Below the pieces are notes generated by a model. It was given only the letters and a program-made list of their open reading frames with translations, searched no databases and was not told the origin of the DNA. A stretch of DNA of 64,000 bases from an uncultured Clostridia bacterium (GTDB lineage: Bacteria; Bacillota; Clostridia; Christensenellales; Borkfalkiaceae). This document shows, piece by piece, positions 55,601 through 63,531 of this stretch. The position numbers were made by a program, and so were the translations under genes. Positions within the stretch are counted from its first letter, which is position 1. Each line of letters begins with the position of its first letter. The stretch lies in NCBI GenBank assembly GCA_947175325.1, contig CAMWME010000003.1, positions 62,001 to 126,000 on the forward strand, written 5' to 3'.

Positions 55601-55988
55601 TTTCATCATTTTTCAACGATGCTTGTATTGCGTGATATGCATCGATATCTTTTTTTAGATTTTTATATTCCTTGCTGCTCATAATTTCTGCATTATCTAT
55701 TTTAGTATTAGAAAAGCGGTCTAAAATGTAATCAATCGTAGCCTTCGCTTGAAAACATTGTCCCTTTTCTTCTTCGTTTAATTCATTTGATAAATCTAAA
55801 ATAGGTAAATTTGTTTTAAGATTTGTAACAAAAAATATCTTTTTAACCTTTGAATATAAAGAAGATCCAGATAAAAAATCTTTTATAATTTCTATAACAG
55901 AAGTTGTTTTACCAAATCCTGTCGGCGGATCTAGCAAAAATAACCCATTACTATTTGATTTTATAACATTTTCTAATGTCTGTTTCAT
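52626..55988 (-). CDS. SF2-type helicase fused to a PD-(D/E)XK-like nuclease
   Basis: The 1120-residue soluble protein has Walker A PPTGFGKT (21-28), a DEAD/DEAH-type Walker B IVFIDEFDS near residue 230, a TYQTIGSGKNIQY motif V-like stretch and motif VI QAVGRICRCRNK near 830. The C-terminus carries GALGEIAGKFILEKELGYD (about 1004-1022), then DAD and YFDFKNW (Asp and Lys near 1044-1046): the E, D and DxK pattern of a PD-(D/E)XK nuclease. Such helicase-nuclease fusions are frequent in bacterial defence islands. The region is visibly richer in A and T than the rest of the window. I cannot assign it to a named defence system. Confidence 0.75.
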   Translation of the reverse strand: MKQTLENVIKSNSNGLFLLDPPTGFGKTTSVIEIIKDFLSGSSLYSKVKKIFFVTNLKTNLPILDLSNELNEEEKGQCFQAKATIDYILDRFSNTKIDNAEIMSSKEYKNLKKDIDAYHAIQASLKNDESNYGLRNSLAALKDKISLDTEREFRDYIKSNYLSNKSIADRNEFINSNGWLKFLYPICDLEKYKVIFLTTKKFISPIDTFRRLPFYAYNDEITKDSIVFIDEFDSTKDILLNQIVEDGLKNRTDLISLFLDIHFALDNIVLPKGLLYTSEYHKKKVESGEWHTPEWHYDHWRDEFTKIYEKHNLKYVLKSVNFEDGRAFLYDDGKYFNVFKDSSKKFIYVELDTNADFLSLKAKEYTQESMPINYVLRDIEYCIDGFIEALFYIYNNYLYYKNEGKKSYEIKYRVEEAIYTVLDALNLKEEQKQFIYSKIQRGDFIFNKPQKDAEMRHGFNFTEIEDSNYHDIKSIVRNYNFPTTPEDAIIRLVNNALVVGISATAKVNTCIGNYDSKYLRGKLKDRIIEIDAEDQCRISQHFNDMTEKLLGQYQIHAKVVDNFNCFTDRERSIEMINLIFKDELKEKYIEILNNKKTKVYYFLIELKLAYIYKEIFENDIYSFIAFINRFPKAGEDLDSDRLTEMFDDLNEQNNYSDINIEIVDSKEFDYRFNVIKEKLSNGERVFVITTYQTIGSGKNIQYQIPESQMDRVIIDATDTRGTKDFEGVYLLTPTNLIQTLYFDSESKYNDLSKYLFQQEYLYQNKHLIYPQMKSNISNAFRKTFFGENNIFYTRNNDLNLHTLKISVQAVGRICRCRNKNKNIYVYADYEVVERVQEACITDCPKLMNEEFKALLDIKLNPPFPKEILQKFSQQSKEAYKSISKAAHYVKYSKYNVTKWQDLREFVLKNPTCENPGEYEDYYFKFEDKVSGYSFKKDKFQNIIDLRISPKSNMQYVSEDECELPIILSIGHIKEFFQQNKYASTFKKAHYIMSPSLYQQVYLGALGEIAGKFILEKELGYDLNNLDADCYEFFDYKKGNVYFDFKNWDKFVKDNDEYVKKIEWKLGTLNGSKCFVINLLKRADSPAKINISENVIQIPYLFDGEIGEINFEAINYIRDLL

Positions 55989-56115
55989 TTGTTTACTTCC
56001 AGCAAAAATATTTATTTAAACCAACCCTATTTATATTATAACCTCCATACTGTAACACTAAACCTATTTTTATTACTGTGATGTTATCATAATTGTAATA
56101 AATTTAGGAGGTGTA

Positions 56116-57268
56116 TTGATAATGTACACAAGGGCACTTAGGACAAAGGCACTGCGTGAATACCGCAAAAGTAAAAGCGTAAACGAAATATGTAAAGATT
56201 TCAATACTTCGAAAAGCTGTATGTATAGTTGGATAAAACTCTATTCTGTCAAAAAGATGCGTGTAAAGGCGAAGAATTTACATATAAGCAGCTTGAACTT
56301 TACAAGCCAAATTCGATAGACTGACTACCGAACACAACATTTTAAAAGAGGCATATTCGTTACTGCATCCGACTCTTGAACAGAAATTAAAAATTGCCGA
56401 CCAGATGGACGGCAAATATTTTTTAAAACATATGTGCAGAGTAATCGGCGTTCACCACACCACATTTTACAACCACCGCAAGGTGAGAGGTAAAGTTAAG
56501 CAAAACGCTTTAAGAGATGAAGAACTCAAAAAACTCATTCTATAAATCCACTACGAAAGCGGACGGAGATTCGGTGCGAACAAAATTTATCAAAAATTAT
56601 ATTCACAAGGCATTATAAGCTCGTTAAAGAAAATATCGTCCTTAATGAGACAGCTTAATTTAAAAAGTAAACGTAGAAAACATCCCACAAAAACAGCAGC
56701 AACAAATAAACCTACTACTTTCTATTACAAAAACAAATTAAAACAGAATTTCACGCAGTCACGCCCCAACGTATTCTTGGTAGGTGACGTAACGGAAGTT
56801 AAAATCAACAGCACCAGATTTTACATTTGCGTGGTTATGGTCCTCTTTTCAAGAAGAGTTGTAGGTTACAGAGTCTCAAGTCAGAATGACAGCGCTTTGA
56901 CCGTAAATACATTTAAAGACGCATTTGAATTCCGTAAAAAACCGAGCGGACTTAGTTTTCACAGCGACCAAGGCACAAATTATACTTCTGTAGAATATGA
57001 AGACCTTTTACGTGCTTTAAAAGTTGAACAGTCGCTTTCACAAGCGGGAACGCCTTACGATAATTCGGTAATTGAGGGTTTCTTCTCTAACTTTAAGCAA
57101 GAAGATTTGAACAACTGCGAATTTGAGCATTTTGATGAATTGGTTGCAGTTGTAGACAGATATATGAACTATTACAATTCCTACCGTCCACACCAACATC
57201 TCGGTTATCTGTCTCCCATCGAATACGAAAACGAATACTACAAAAACTTACATTTTGAACCGTTCTAA
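56116..57268 (+). pseudogene. Decayed IS3-family transposase (orfA-orfB)
   Basis: OrfA begins near 56122 with an IS3-type helix-turn-helix (REYRKSKSVNEICKDFNTSK) behind an AGGAGG. The frame is broken at least twice, near 56252 and 56305, before continuing as AKFDRLTTEHNILKEAYSLL, and has an in-frame TAA near 56542 just before HYESGRRFGANKIYQKL. The catalytic DDE domain is intact from 56645 on: DVTEVKI, FHSDQGTNYTS and TPYDNSVIEGFFSNFKQE supply the two Asp and the Glu. One of the shifts may be the normal programmed IS3 frameshift, but the stop codon makes it dead. I find no convincing terminal inverted repeats, so the ends are probably eroded. Confidence 0.85.
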
Positions 57269-57272
57269 CAAA

Positions 57273-57306
57273 AAAGCAATCCGTAAGGTTTCTTACGGAT
57301 TGCTTT
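57273..57306. terminator. Terminator-like hairpin, copy of the one beside the tmRNA gene
   Basis: A perfect 15-bp stem (57273-57287 with 57292-57306) with a 4-base loop. Its left arm AAAAAGCAATCCGTAAG is identical over 17 bases to that at 60891-60907. It lies between the transposase and the convergent SF1 helicase gene. Confidence 0.85.
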
Positions 57307-57342
57307 GATAATTAAATCTTTTAAGGGAAAATTATACAAGTT

Positions 57343-59667
57343 TTAATCTATATTTTCTTTATATAAAGTTTCTGCGTTAATAGAATAATTCAGACATTCT
57401 GAGTCACCATTCTGTTCGTTTCCCAATAAGACAATGCGATATTTAGCTCGCGAGCAAGATAAATAAAGCATATTGTACGCCCGATATTTTAGATAATTTT
57501 TAGCAATATCCGCAACACCGTCTGTAGGAGGTACTCGCTTCCCATCCACACCCAATAGTATTACCGCATCAAACTCTAATCCATTAATATTATATGGCGA
57601 AGTAAAAATCACTTTATCTTTAGCTTTTACCTCTGAGTTCAACCCTGCTACATTACGCCCATTTAATAAAAAAACTTCACGTGACAAAATTTGTTTTAAT
57701 TTCTCAACAAATTCTAATGAAACATATTTGTCATCAAAAGAAATAATTGCTATCCTATGATTTTTACAAGTAAGCTCTCGAATAATCGTATCACATTCAT
57801 TTTTTAATTGTTCAAGCATCGCCTCCTCATTTTTAACCATTACAAGTTTTGGAGTTTTTGCTTTTGCTTCATCTTTAATAGAAAAGCAATTTTGTGGAGT
57901 ATTCAAATAAGGGTTTTTAAAACTAGATTGAAAAATCAAAGCACCAGACGCAATAATTGAAGCACACAAATCAACTATATATGACGAACTGCGCATAACT
58001 GTATTATATTCATATTTCCCGTCATTAGATAATTCTTTTTCAATATAGCTATCTGAATGATCGCCCCTATCTCCAATTGCTTGACTATAGTCAAGAGCAA
58101 AACAAATTGGTATTTTCTCTTGATTAATATTCCTTGTTAAATAATGAAACACATGTTGCTCATTTAAATTAAATAAATGCATTTCATCTACAAAAAGGTA
58201 ATCGTACCCTTTAATCGCTCTTTCTCGCCTCCATATAGGAGCATTTAAACCCAAAAGAGCTTCAATTACTATATCGTCAATATCATAAACTGATTGCATT
58301 TCAAGTAATTCTTGATATGCTTGATATATTTTATAAACATAATCTTTATCTTTAAACTCTAGTCCATTATTAACCGGCAATCCGTTTTTTAGAGATTCAA
58401 TCTTTTTATAACTTTCTATATTTCCGTCAGCTCTACCTTTTATTTGTACACTAAATTCATGTTGTAACATAGATGCAATTATATAGCTATCTGTATTATC
58501 AAATAACGAACGTAATTCTGACGAAAGATACTGCTTGTATTGCTTATAATGATTTTGATGCACTTTGTTAAAAATATCTTCAATTAACATTAATTGATAT
58601 TCTTTAGCGTCGCTTGCATCATCGTCAGATACTTGGATATCCTTTATGTTTCTAAAGCGCTTGCAGAAAGAAAAAAGCGTAATAAATTCTATATTCTGCG
58701 GATTTTTTAAAGAAGTAAATTCATTCTCGTTATCAAGAATTTTAAAAGATTCTTCTAATTCATATCTTGTAGATTCACTATGTGCAAAAAATGCAATATT
58801 AAATCTCTTATTCGCACCTTGCGCATCTTTCAATAATCTATATGCGCGCAATAGCATAGATGTAGTTTTACCCGTACCCGCAGATCCGACGATACGCAAA
58901 GGCACATTAACATTTTCAAAATCTACAACACTTTTTTGCCTTTCAGTCAATTTTTTATATTGTAATTCAAATTCCAAATATCTAAAACCTTCATTCCAAA
59001 CCGACTTACCAGTAGATACCTCAACGAATGGAGTTGAAGATGCGTCGTGAATTTGTATATCAGTTGTGCTATCTGAAAAATCGACAATATTGCGAATTCT
59101 AAGATATGCTTCTCCTGCATCATCCAATACATTTACATTTGCAACTTCTTCGCTACCGTAAGGCATAGATTCATCATTGTACTTATATGCTAAAAGTGGA
59201 GAATCTATACCCCTTTTTACTAATCGTTTAGATTTAGGTTCTCTTTCTAAAACTAATCGTTTATTTGCTGCTCGTCTATTATAATTATACGGGAAGGGGA
59301 AAATCACCAATTTTGAATTGTTTACTCGTTCTGCATTAGTAAACGGTTGCCTGTTCCAAAAATGCAACGCTGCTCGAAACATTTTTTGTAATACTACAAT
59401 TATATTTTCCGGATGATCTTTTTCAACTTTTAACAAATTACAATAGGTTAAATCAATAACCAAAATTTTAGAGCTCTTCTCTTTCCCTATAAAATATAAA
59501 CCGTGCGTATCTGTTTCAATACACAACCCACTCAAATAATTTTTGTCATCATTTAAGCATAAAATCGTATCAATTAGATTTTTTCCAACAGAATAATCCG
59601 TACTTTGACACTCAGCTTTTGTTGCCAGCAACTCCACGGCACTTTTTTCAAATAATACAAATTTCAT
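57343..59667 (-). CDS. SF1 (UvrD/Rep-like) helicase with unique N-terminal domain
   Basis: The 774-residue protein has a helicase core from about residue 240: Q-motif-like LTERQKSVVDF, Walker A GSAGTGKT (261-268), Walker B DYLFVDEMHLF (about 500), motif V INGLEFDAVILLGVD (about 685) and motif VI-like LYLSCSRAKYRIVLLG. The first 240 residues (AVELLATKAECQSTDYSVG at the start) are not a known helicase part. The order and length fit accessory SF1 helicases of defence islands better than housekeeping UvrD or PcrA. The ribosome site GAGGTGA lies eight bases after the upstream stop; the two genes form an operon. Confidence 0.85.
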   Translation of the reverse strand: MKFVLFEKSAVELLATKAECQSTDYSVGKNLIDTILCLNDDKNYLSGLCIETDTHGLYFIGKEKSSKILVIDLTYCNLLKVEKDHPENIIVVLQKMFRAALHFWNRQPFTNAERVNNSKLVIFPFPYNYNRRAANKRLVLEREPKSKRLVKRGIDSPLLAYKYNDESMPYGSEEVANVNVLDDAGEAYLRIRNIVDFSDSTTDIQIHDASSTPFVEVSTGKSVWNEGFRYLEFELQYKKLTERQKSVVDFENVNVPLRIVGSAGTGKTTSMLLRAYRLLKDAQGANKRFNIAFFAHSESTRYELEESFKILDNENEFTSLKNPQNIEFITLFSFCKRFRNIKDIQVSDDDASDAKEYQLMLIEDIFNKVHQNHYKQYKQYLSSELRSLFDNTDSYIIASMLQHEFSVQIKGRADGNIESYKKIESLKNGLPVNNGLEFKDKDYVYKIYQAYQELLEMQSVYDIDDIVIEALLGLNAPIWRRERAIKGYDYLFVDEMHLFNLNEQHVFHYLTRNINQEKIPICFALDYSQAIGDRGDHSDSYIEKELSNDGKYEYNTVMRSSSYIVDLCASIIASGALIFQSSFKNPYLNTPQNCFSIKDEAKAKTPKLVMVKNEEAMLEQLKNECDTIIRELTCKNHRIAIISFDDKYVSLEFVEKLKQILSREVFLLNGRNVAGLNSEVKAKDKVIFTSPYNINGLEFDAVILLGVDGKRVPPTDGVADIAKNYLKYRAYNMLYLSCSRAKYRIVLLGNEQNGDSECLNYSINAETLYKENID

Positions 59668-59675
59668 ACTTCACC

Positions 59676-60563
59676 TCACTTAAAAAGTTCTTTTTTTGAC
59701 CAATAACTCTTAATATCTTTATGCGTGGGTTTTTCTACTCCTATACGAATAAATGCTTGCGAGAACTGTTGCATAATCCATTCAATATATGGAGAGATTA
59801 TAATATTCTCTGGATAAATTAAGTCTCCTTTAGAATTTAAACAAAAGAATTGATTGTAGTACTCTAAATCCTCGGGGGTAAGTTTATCAAAATCAAGTTC
59901 TTGTTTTTCGATTTTTTCCGCTGTTTTATAATCCAAATAGCCTATATCCAATAAATTTATAATGTACCCTTCATTAATCATTTCTGCTTTTGAAAAGTTG
60001 CTCTTATCTGACGCAACAGCGTCCAACCCTATAAACGGAATAAAACAATAATGTGTATGCTTTTCTTCTAAAACCGAATTAAGTGCATTAATTATATTAG
60101 ATTTTATATTCTCATTTTTAAAAAGTTTTTCAGAAGCATCTTTTGTTATAACTGCTGAATCATAAATTGATAATTCACTTAATTTTTCTACTGTTTGCTC
60201 TTTTTTTTGCTTAAAATCATCACTGTCATTCCCATCTATCGGTTTCGCTGTACTTAACAATTTGATAATATTATCCAAAGGACTGTTTAATAATTTTTCG
60301 TAATCCGGCAATTTGTCTTCCCAAGGCTTTAAAATAGTTCTTAATTGCTTATCATAGTATTGCTCAACGGCAATCTGCATACCTTCCGATTTAATCCATA
60401 TATCGATAGGCGCCGCTGTGAGATAATAAAATTTAGAAACTTTACAATTAGCAATATCACATCGAGCCGTAATGACTACCCCATAAAATTGATAATCCGG
60501 ATATTTATCTATTTTAACACTATTAATTATTGAGCCTTGTGTCAGTTTTCCGTATGGTTTCAT
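59676..60563 (-). CDS. Unknown protein paired with the SF1 helicase
   Basis: The 295-residue protein has no signal peptide or membrane helix. Its N-terminus (MKPYGKLTQGSIINSVKI, then YGVVITARCDIANCKVSKFY) recalls proteins with a GDI..., VVITARCDIAN beta-rich core that I have no function for. The rest is helical and Lys/Glu-rich (KTAEKIEKQELDFDKLTPED). It is the first gene of a two-gene unit with the helicase, separated by eight bases. Only a weak GGAA precedes the ATG. I expect a sensor or effector partner for the helicase, purely from position. Confidence 0.7.
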   Translation of the reverse strand: MKPYGKLTQGSIINSVKIDKYPDYQFYGVVITARCDIANCKVSKFYYLTAAPIDIWIKSEGMQIAVEQYYDKQLRTILKPWEDKLPDYEKLLNSPLDNIIKLLSTAKPIDGNDSDDFKQKKEQTVEKLSELSIYDSAVITKDASEKLFKNENIKSNIINALNSVLEEKHTHYCFIPFIGLDAVASDKSNFSKAEMINEGYIINLLDIGYLDYKTAEKIEKQELDFDKLTPEDLEYYNQFFCLNSKGDLIYPENIIISPYIEWIMQQFSQAFIRIGVEKPTHKDIKSYWSKKELFK

Positions 60564-60890
60564 TATAGTATTTTCCCAATAAAAAAATCTTTAAAGATTT
60601 AATTAGTCACTATTTTAATAGTCATATTATAATACAATTAAATAAAAATTTCAATACTTAGTAATAAACTTTATTTTCATACTTCTGATTGTTAATACGA
60701 CATTAATAAAAAGTTTTTCAATCAACGGCATTCAACTAAATTTTAAACTTCAAGCTATCAGATTTGAACAGACACGAGACAAACACTTTATCTGTGATGT
60801 GCAAGAATGACAAACATAAAAACCACTTTAAAATATACCGCAAGCTTTTAGTCAACTAAATACTTATTATTAAAACGAATACTCATAAAC
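60564..60890. other. AT-rich intergenic stretch without a gene
   Basis: About 330 bases of very AT-rich DNA upstream of the two-gene unit. I see a small palindrome AAATCTTTAAAGATTT (near 60587-60602) and scattered TATAAT-like words but no convincing -35 partner, no open frame and no remnant of the IS3 transposase. Confidence 0.6.
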
Positions 60891-60929
60891 AAAAAGCAAT
60901 CCGTAAGTTTTTCTTACGGATTGCTTTTT
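60891..60929. terminator. Terminator of the tmRNA gene
   Basis: A perfect 17-bp stem (60891-60907 with 60913-60929) with a 5-base loop and A/T runs at both ends. A second hairpin, ACGATTTTTT with AAAAAATCGT (about 60944-60970), lies between it and the tmRNA 3' end. Confidence 0.85.
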
Positions 60930-60983
60930 AACTTTTTGGAAAGTACGATTTTTTTGGTACAAAAAATCGTTCTCACCACATCG

Positions 60984-61370
60984 TGGTGGACGAGGCGGGA
61001 CTCGCACCCGCGTCTTACAAGTTTCGTTTGAGCTTTCTACATACTTATTCCGCCTTTGAACTTAACCTTGTATCCCCGACGGACGGGGAACGCAAAGCGC
61101 ATGCCGCTGAAATTCACTTGCCCGCGCGCAGCAGAACGCGGAAAAGTTTTACCGTTTAATTAACGCCGAGAACTTTCCAACGGTGAAAAAGTTACGACGG
61201 ACAGCTTAAGTTAAGCTGCACAAGCTACGCCTACCGCTCTGAAAGAGGGGAAAGCAATAACTTTGGAATCTTTCGATTCTGCATTTAAATTTAAGTTTCC
61301 GTTTTTACAAAGCCGAGCCTTTGGTATGCTTTTCTCATTCTCTACCCGCAATCGAATCTGAAACTCGCCC
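60984..61370 (-). ncRNA. ssrA: tmRNA (transfer-messenger RNA)
   Basis: The 387-base RNA rescues stalled ribosomes with SmpB. The 5' end GGGCGAG (from 61370) pairs with CTCGTCC before the encoded CCA at 60984. The tRNA-like T arm GCGGG-TGCGAGT-CCCGC and the AAGTATGTAGAAA segment are characteristic. The resume codon is probably the GCA at 61279-61281. Reading on gives the tag AESKDSKVIAFPSFRAVGVA followed by CAA and a TAA stop in the helix 5 region. A 23-residue tag ending ACAA is longer and different from the usual ALAA ending; the reading frame is my inference. A promoter lies at 61396-61424, and the mature 5' end is about 19 bases inside the transcript, as expected for RNase P processing. 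Confidence 0.93.
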
Positions 61371-61395
61371 AATGCAAGTAAAAATAAGTACTACT

Positions 61396-61424
61396 ATTAT
61401 ATGTGCCCCCAAGCAAAAAATCAA
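61396..61424 (-). promoter_or_regulatory. Promoter of the tmRNA gene
   Basis: TTGATT (61419-61424), 17 bases, perfect TATAAT (61396-61401) on the minus strand, with a G-rich stretch in the spacer. Confidence 0.8.
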
Positions 61425-61444
61425 GCGATTAATTTTGTTTTTTA

Positions 61445-61473
61445 TTGACAAATTAAGTAAAAAGAATTAAAGT
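61445..61473 (+). promoter_or_regulatory. Promoter of the fruK-luxS operon
   Basis: Perfect TTGACA (61445-61450), 17 bases, TAAAGT (61468-61473). The -10 box ends eight bases before the ATG, so the message is probably leaderless. Confidence 0.6.
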
Positions 61474-61481
61474 TTTACTGT

Positions 61482-62393
61482 ATGATTTACACGGTAACGT
61501 TTAATCCCTCTTTGGATTACTACGTACAAGTGAATAATCTTAAAGGCGGAATCGTCAACCGTACCTCGGGCGAAAGGCTTGCAGTGGGCGGAAAAGGGCT
61601 GAACGTTTCGCTTGCCTTAAAAGAGCTGGGCGAAGAAACCTTTGCCCTCGGCTTCGTTGCGGGCTTCACGGGTAAATACATTCGCGACAAGGTAACCGAG
61701 CTGGGGCTTAACTATAATTTTATAGAAGTTGAAGGGCAAAGCCGCATCAACGTTAAAATTAAAAGCAACACCGAAACGGACATTAACGGCACCGGTGCAA
61801 AGGTTTCCGCAAACGACGTGGGTAAACTCGTACGCAAGCTTAAGACCCTTTTGAAAGAGGGCGACTGGCTGGTCGTATGCGGAAGCGTGCCCACCACCCT
61901 TGACTTCACGGCATACGCAGATATGTTCAAAAAATTGAAAGCCATTAAGGGCGTGAACATCGTAGTCGACGCGTGCGGCAAGCTTTTGACCGAAACGCTT
62001 AAATACCAGCCCTTCCTCATCAAGCCCAACGTTTACGAAATGTGTGAAATCTTCGGGCTCAGTGCAGTGCCCGACGTTGAGGGCATCTTTGCGTGCGCGC
62101 GCAAGCTGCAAGAAATGGGCGCAAGGAACGTAATAGTTTCCATGGGCTCGGCGGGTGCGGCTATGGTAACCGAAACGGCGCAGTCAATGTACGTAAGGGC
62201 AACGCGCGGTCAGCTAGTGAACTCGGTAGGCGCGGGCGACAGTATGGTTGCGGGCTTCATCCACGAGTATATAAAAACGGGCAACTACTTCTCTGCGCTC
62301 AACTTTGCAACGGCGGCGGGAAGCGCGTGCGCCTTCACCAACGACCTTGCAACCAAAGAACAGATTGAATACATTGAATCTTTAATGCTATGA
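61482..62393 (+). CDS. fruK: 1-phosphofructokinase (PfkB family)
   Basis: The 303-residue sugar kinase starts MIYTVTFNPSLDYYVQV, the usual opening of FruK and LacC proteins, and has the substrate motif AVGGKGLNVSLALKELG and the catalytic NSVGAGDSMVAGFI with the base Asp. It would phosphorylate fructose 1-phosphate, or possibly tagatose 6-phosphate, with ATP. No sugar transporter or FruR lies beside it, so the substrate is open. There is no Shine-Dalgarno sequence; see the promoter at 61445-61473. It overlaps the next gene by four bases and heads a plus-strand operon of five genes. Confidence 0.85.
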   Translation: MIYTVTFNPSLDYYVQVNNLKGGIVNRTSGERLAVGGKGLNVSLALKELGEETFALGFVAGFTGKYIRDKVTELGLNYNFIEVEGQSRINVKIKSNTETDINGTGAKVSANDVGKLVRKLKTLLKEGDWLVVCGSVPTTLDFTAYADMFKKLKAIKGVNIVVDACGKLLTETLKYQPFLIKPNVYEMCEIFGLSAVPDVEGIFACARKLQEMGARNVIVSMGSAGAAMVTETAQSMYVRATRGQLVNSVGAGDSMVAGFIHEYIKTGNYFSALNFATAAGSACAFTNDLATKEQIEYIESLML

Positions 62394-62872
62394 TAAAGTT
62401 GTATTTTTGCCGCACTGAAGATATAGAAGAAACGCTAAAAGAAGCGTTACACCCCCATATATGTGGCAATTACGCTATAAGTTGCGGCGTCTACGGGAAA
62501 CCTTACATAGAGGGAAATCCCGTCTTTTTTTCAATTTCGCACAGCGGGGACGAAGGCGTCGTTTTAGTATCTGACAAGCAGTGCGGCGTGGATTTAGAAG
62601 TGTATAAAGAGCGCAAAATCGACGCCTTATACAGCCGCCTTACCTCGCGCGAAAAGGTGGAAATACAAGAAGATTATAAACTGTTTTTAAAGAACTGGGT
62701 TGCAAAAGAAGCATATATAAAATATCTCGGCGGAACGGTGGCTTGGATTAAAAGGCTTGAATACGCGGGCGGCGTCCTCTACTTTGACGGTAAAAAAGCC
62801 GACTGCAACATATCGGTTGATACTTATTCCGACCGCGCCGTTTACGCCGTATGCACGGGAGATAAGAAATGA
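62390..62872 (+). CDS. Short Sfp-type 4'-phosphopantetheinyl transferase
   Basis: The 160-residue enzyme moves phosphopantetheine from CoA to a Ser of a carrier protein. Its motifs are GKPYIEGNPVFFSISHSGD, CGVDLEVYKERKI with the magnesium-binding Asp and Glu, and FLKNWVAKEAYIKYLGG (the WxxKEA motif). At 160 residues it is shorter than the usual 210-240 of Sfp proteins, with most loss before the first motif. The start overlaps the stop of the kinase gene and its own stop overlaps the nucleosidase start, so it is tightly coupled. No carrier protein or nonribosomal synthetase is nearby; it could serve fatty acid synthesis. Confidence 0.88.
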   Translation: MIKLYFCRTEDIEETLKEALHPHICGNYAISCGVYGKPYIEGNPVFFSISHSGDEGVVLVSDKQCGVDLEVYKERKIDALYSRLTSREKVEIQEDYKLFLKNWVAKEAYIKYLGGTVAWIKRLEYAGGVLYFDGKKADCNISVDTYSDRAVYAVCTGDKK

Positions 62873-63531
62873 TTTGCTTTGTTATAGCTATGGACAAGGA
62901 AGCCGCGCCGGTAATTTCGGCTATGGAACACGTTAAAGAGCGTAAAATTAGCGGCAAGCGCGTAGTTTTAGGCACTTTGTTTAAGAAAAAAATTGCAATA
63001 GTCATGTGCGGCGTAGGCAAGGTTAACGCCGGTTGCGGCACGCAAATTGCCATTGACAAACTGAAAGCCGAAAAGATTGTAAATATCGGCGTTGCGGGCG
63101 GACTGAACAAGGACGTTGCCGTCGGTGAGGTTTATCAGATTTCTCACGCGGTGCAGTACGATTTTGATTTATCGCAGATTAACGGCACGGCTATCGGCAC
63201 CCTTGACGAGTGCACGGAAAACTACGTTGCCCTCAACATATACGGCAAATACCCCGCAAAAAGGCTTGCTACGGGCGATAGGTTCAACGACAGCAAAGAC
63301 GACTATAAACTGCTTACGAAAGTCCTTGAAGCGGATATACGCGATATGGAGGGCGGAGCTATCGTTCAAGCTTGCATGAACGCGGGCGTGAAGTGCTACG
63401 CCTATAAAATTATTTCGGATTTGGCTGGCAGCGGCAGCACGACCGAGCAATATTTAAACAACCTTACCCTCTGCTTTGAAACGCTTAAAAGCGAACTTAA
63501 AAACATAACGGATGAAATTTATTATGGATAA
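62869..63531 (+). CDS. mtnN: MTA/SAH nucleosidase
   Basis: The 220-residue enzyme cleaves S-adenosylhomocysteine and methylthioadenosine to adenine and a ribosyl product. IAMDKEAAPVISAME opens the fold; VMCGVGKVNAGCGTQIAID, NIGVAGGL and the active-site stretch DMEGGAIVQACMNAGVKCYA with the ME and a later ISDLAG (catalytic Asp) are all present. It is about 10 residues shorter than E. coli MtnN. The gene overlaps luxS, which uses its product S-ribosylhomocysteine, so this is a compact activated-methyl recycling unit. Confidence 0.93.
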   Translation: MICFVIAMDKEAAPVISAMEHVKERKISGKRVVLGTLFKKKIAIVMCGVGKVNAGCGTQIAIDKLKAEKIVNIGVAGGLNKDVAVGEVYQISHAVQYDFDLSQINGTAIGTLDECTENYVALNIYGKYPAKRLATGDRFNDSKDDYKLLTKVLEADIRDMEGGAIVQACMNAGVKCYAYKIISDLAGSGSTTEQYLNNLTLCFETLKSELKNITDEIYYG

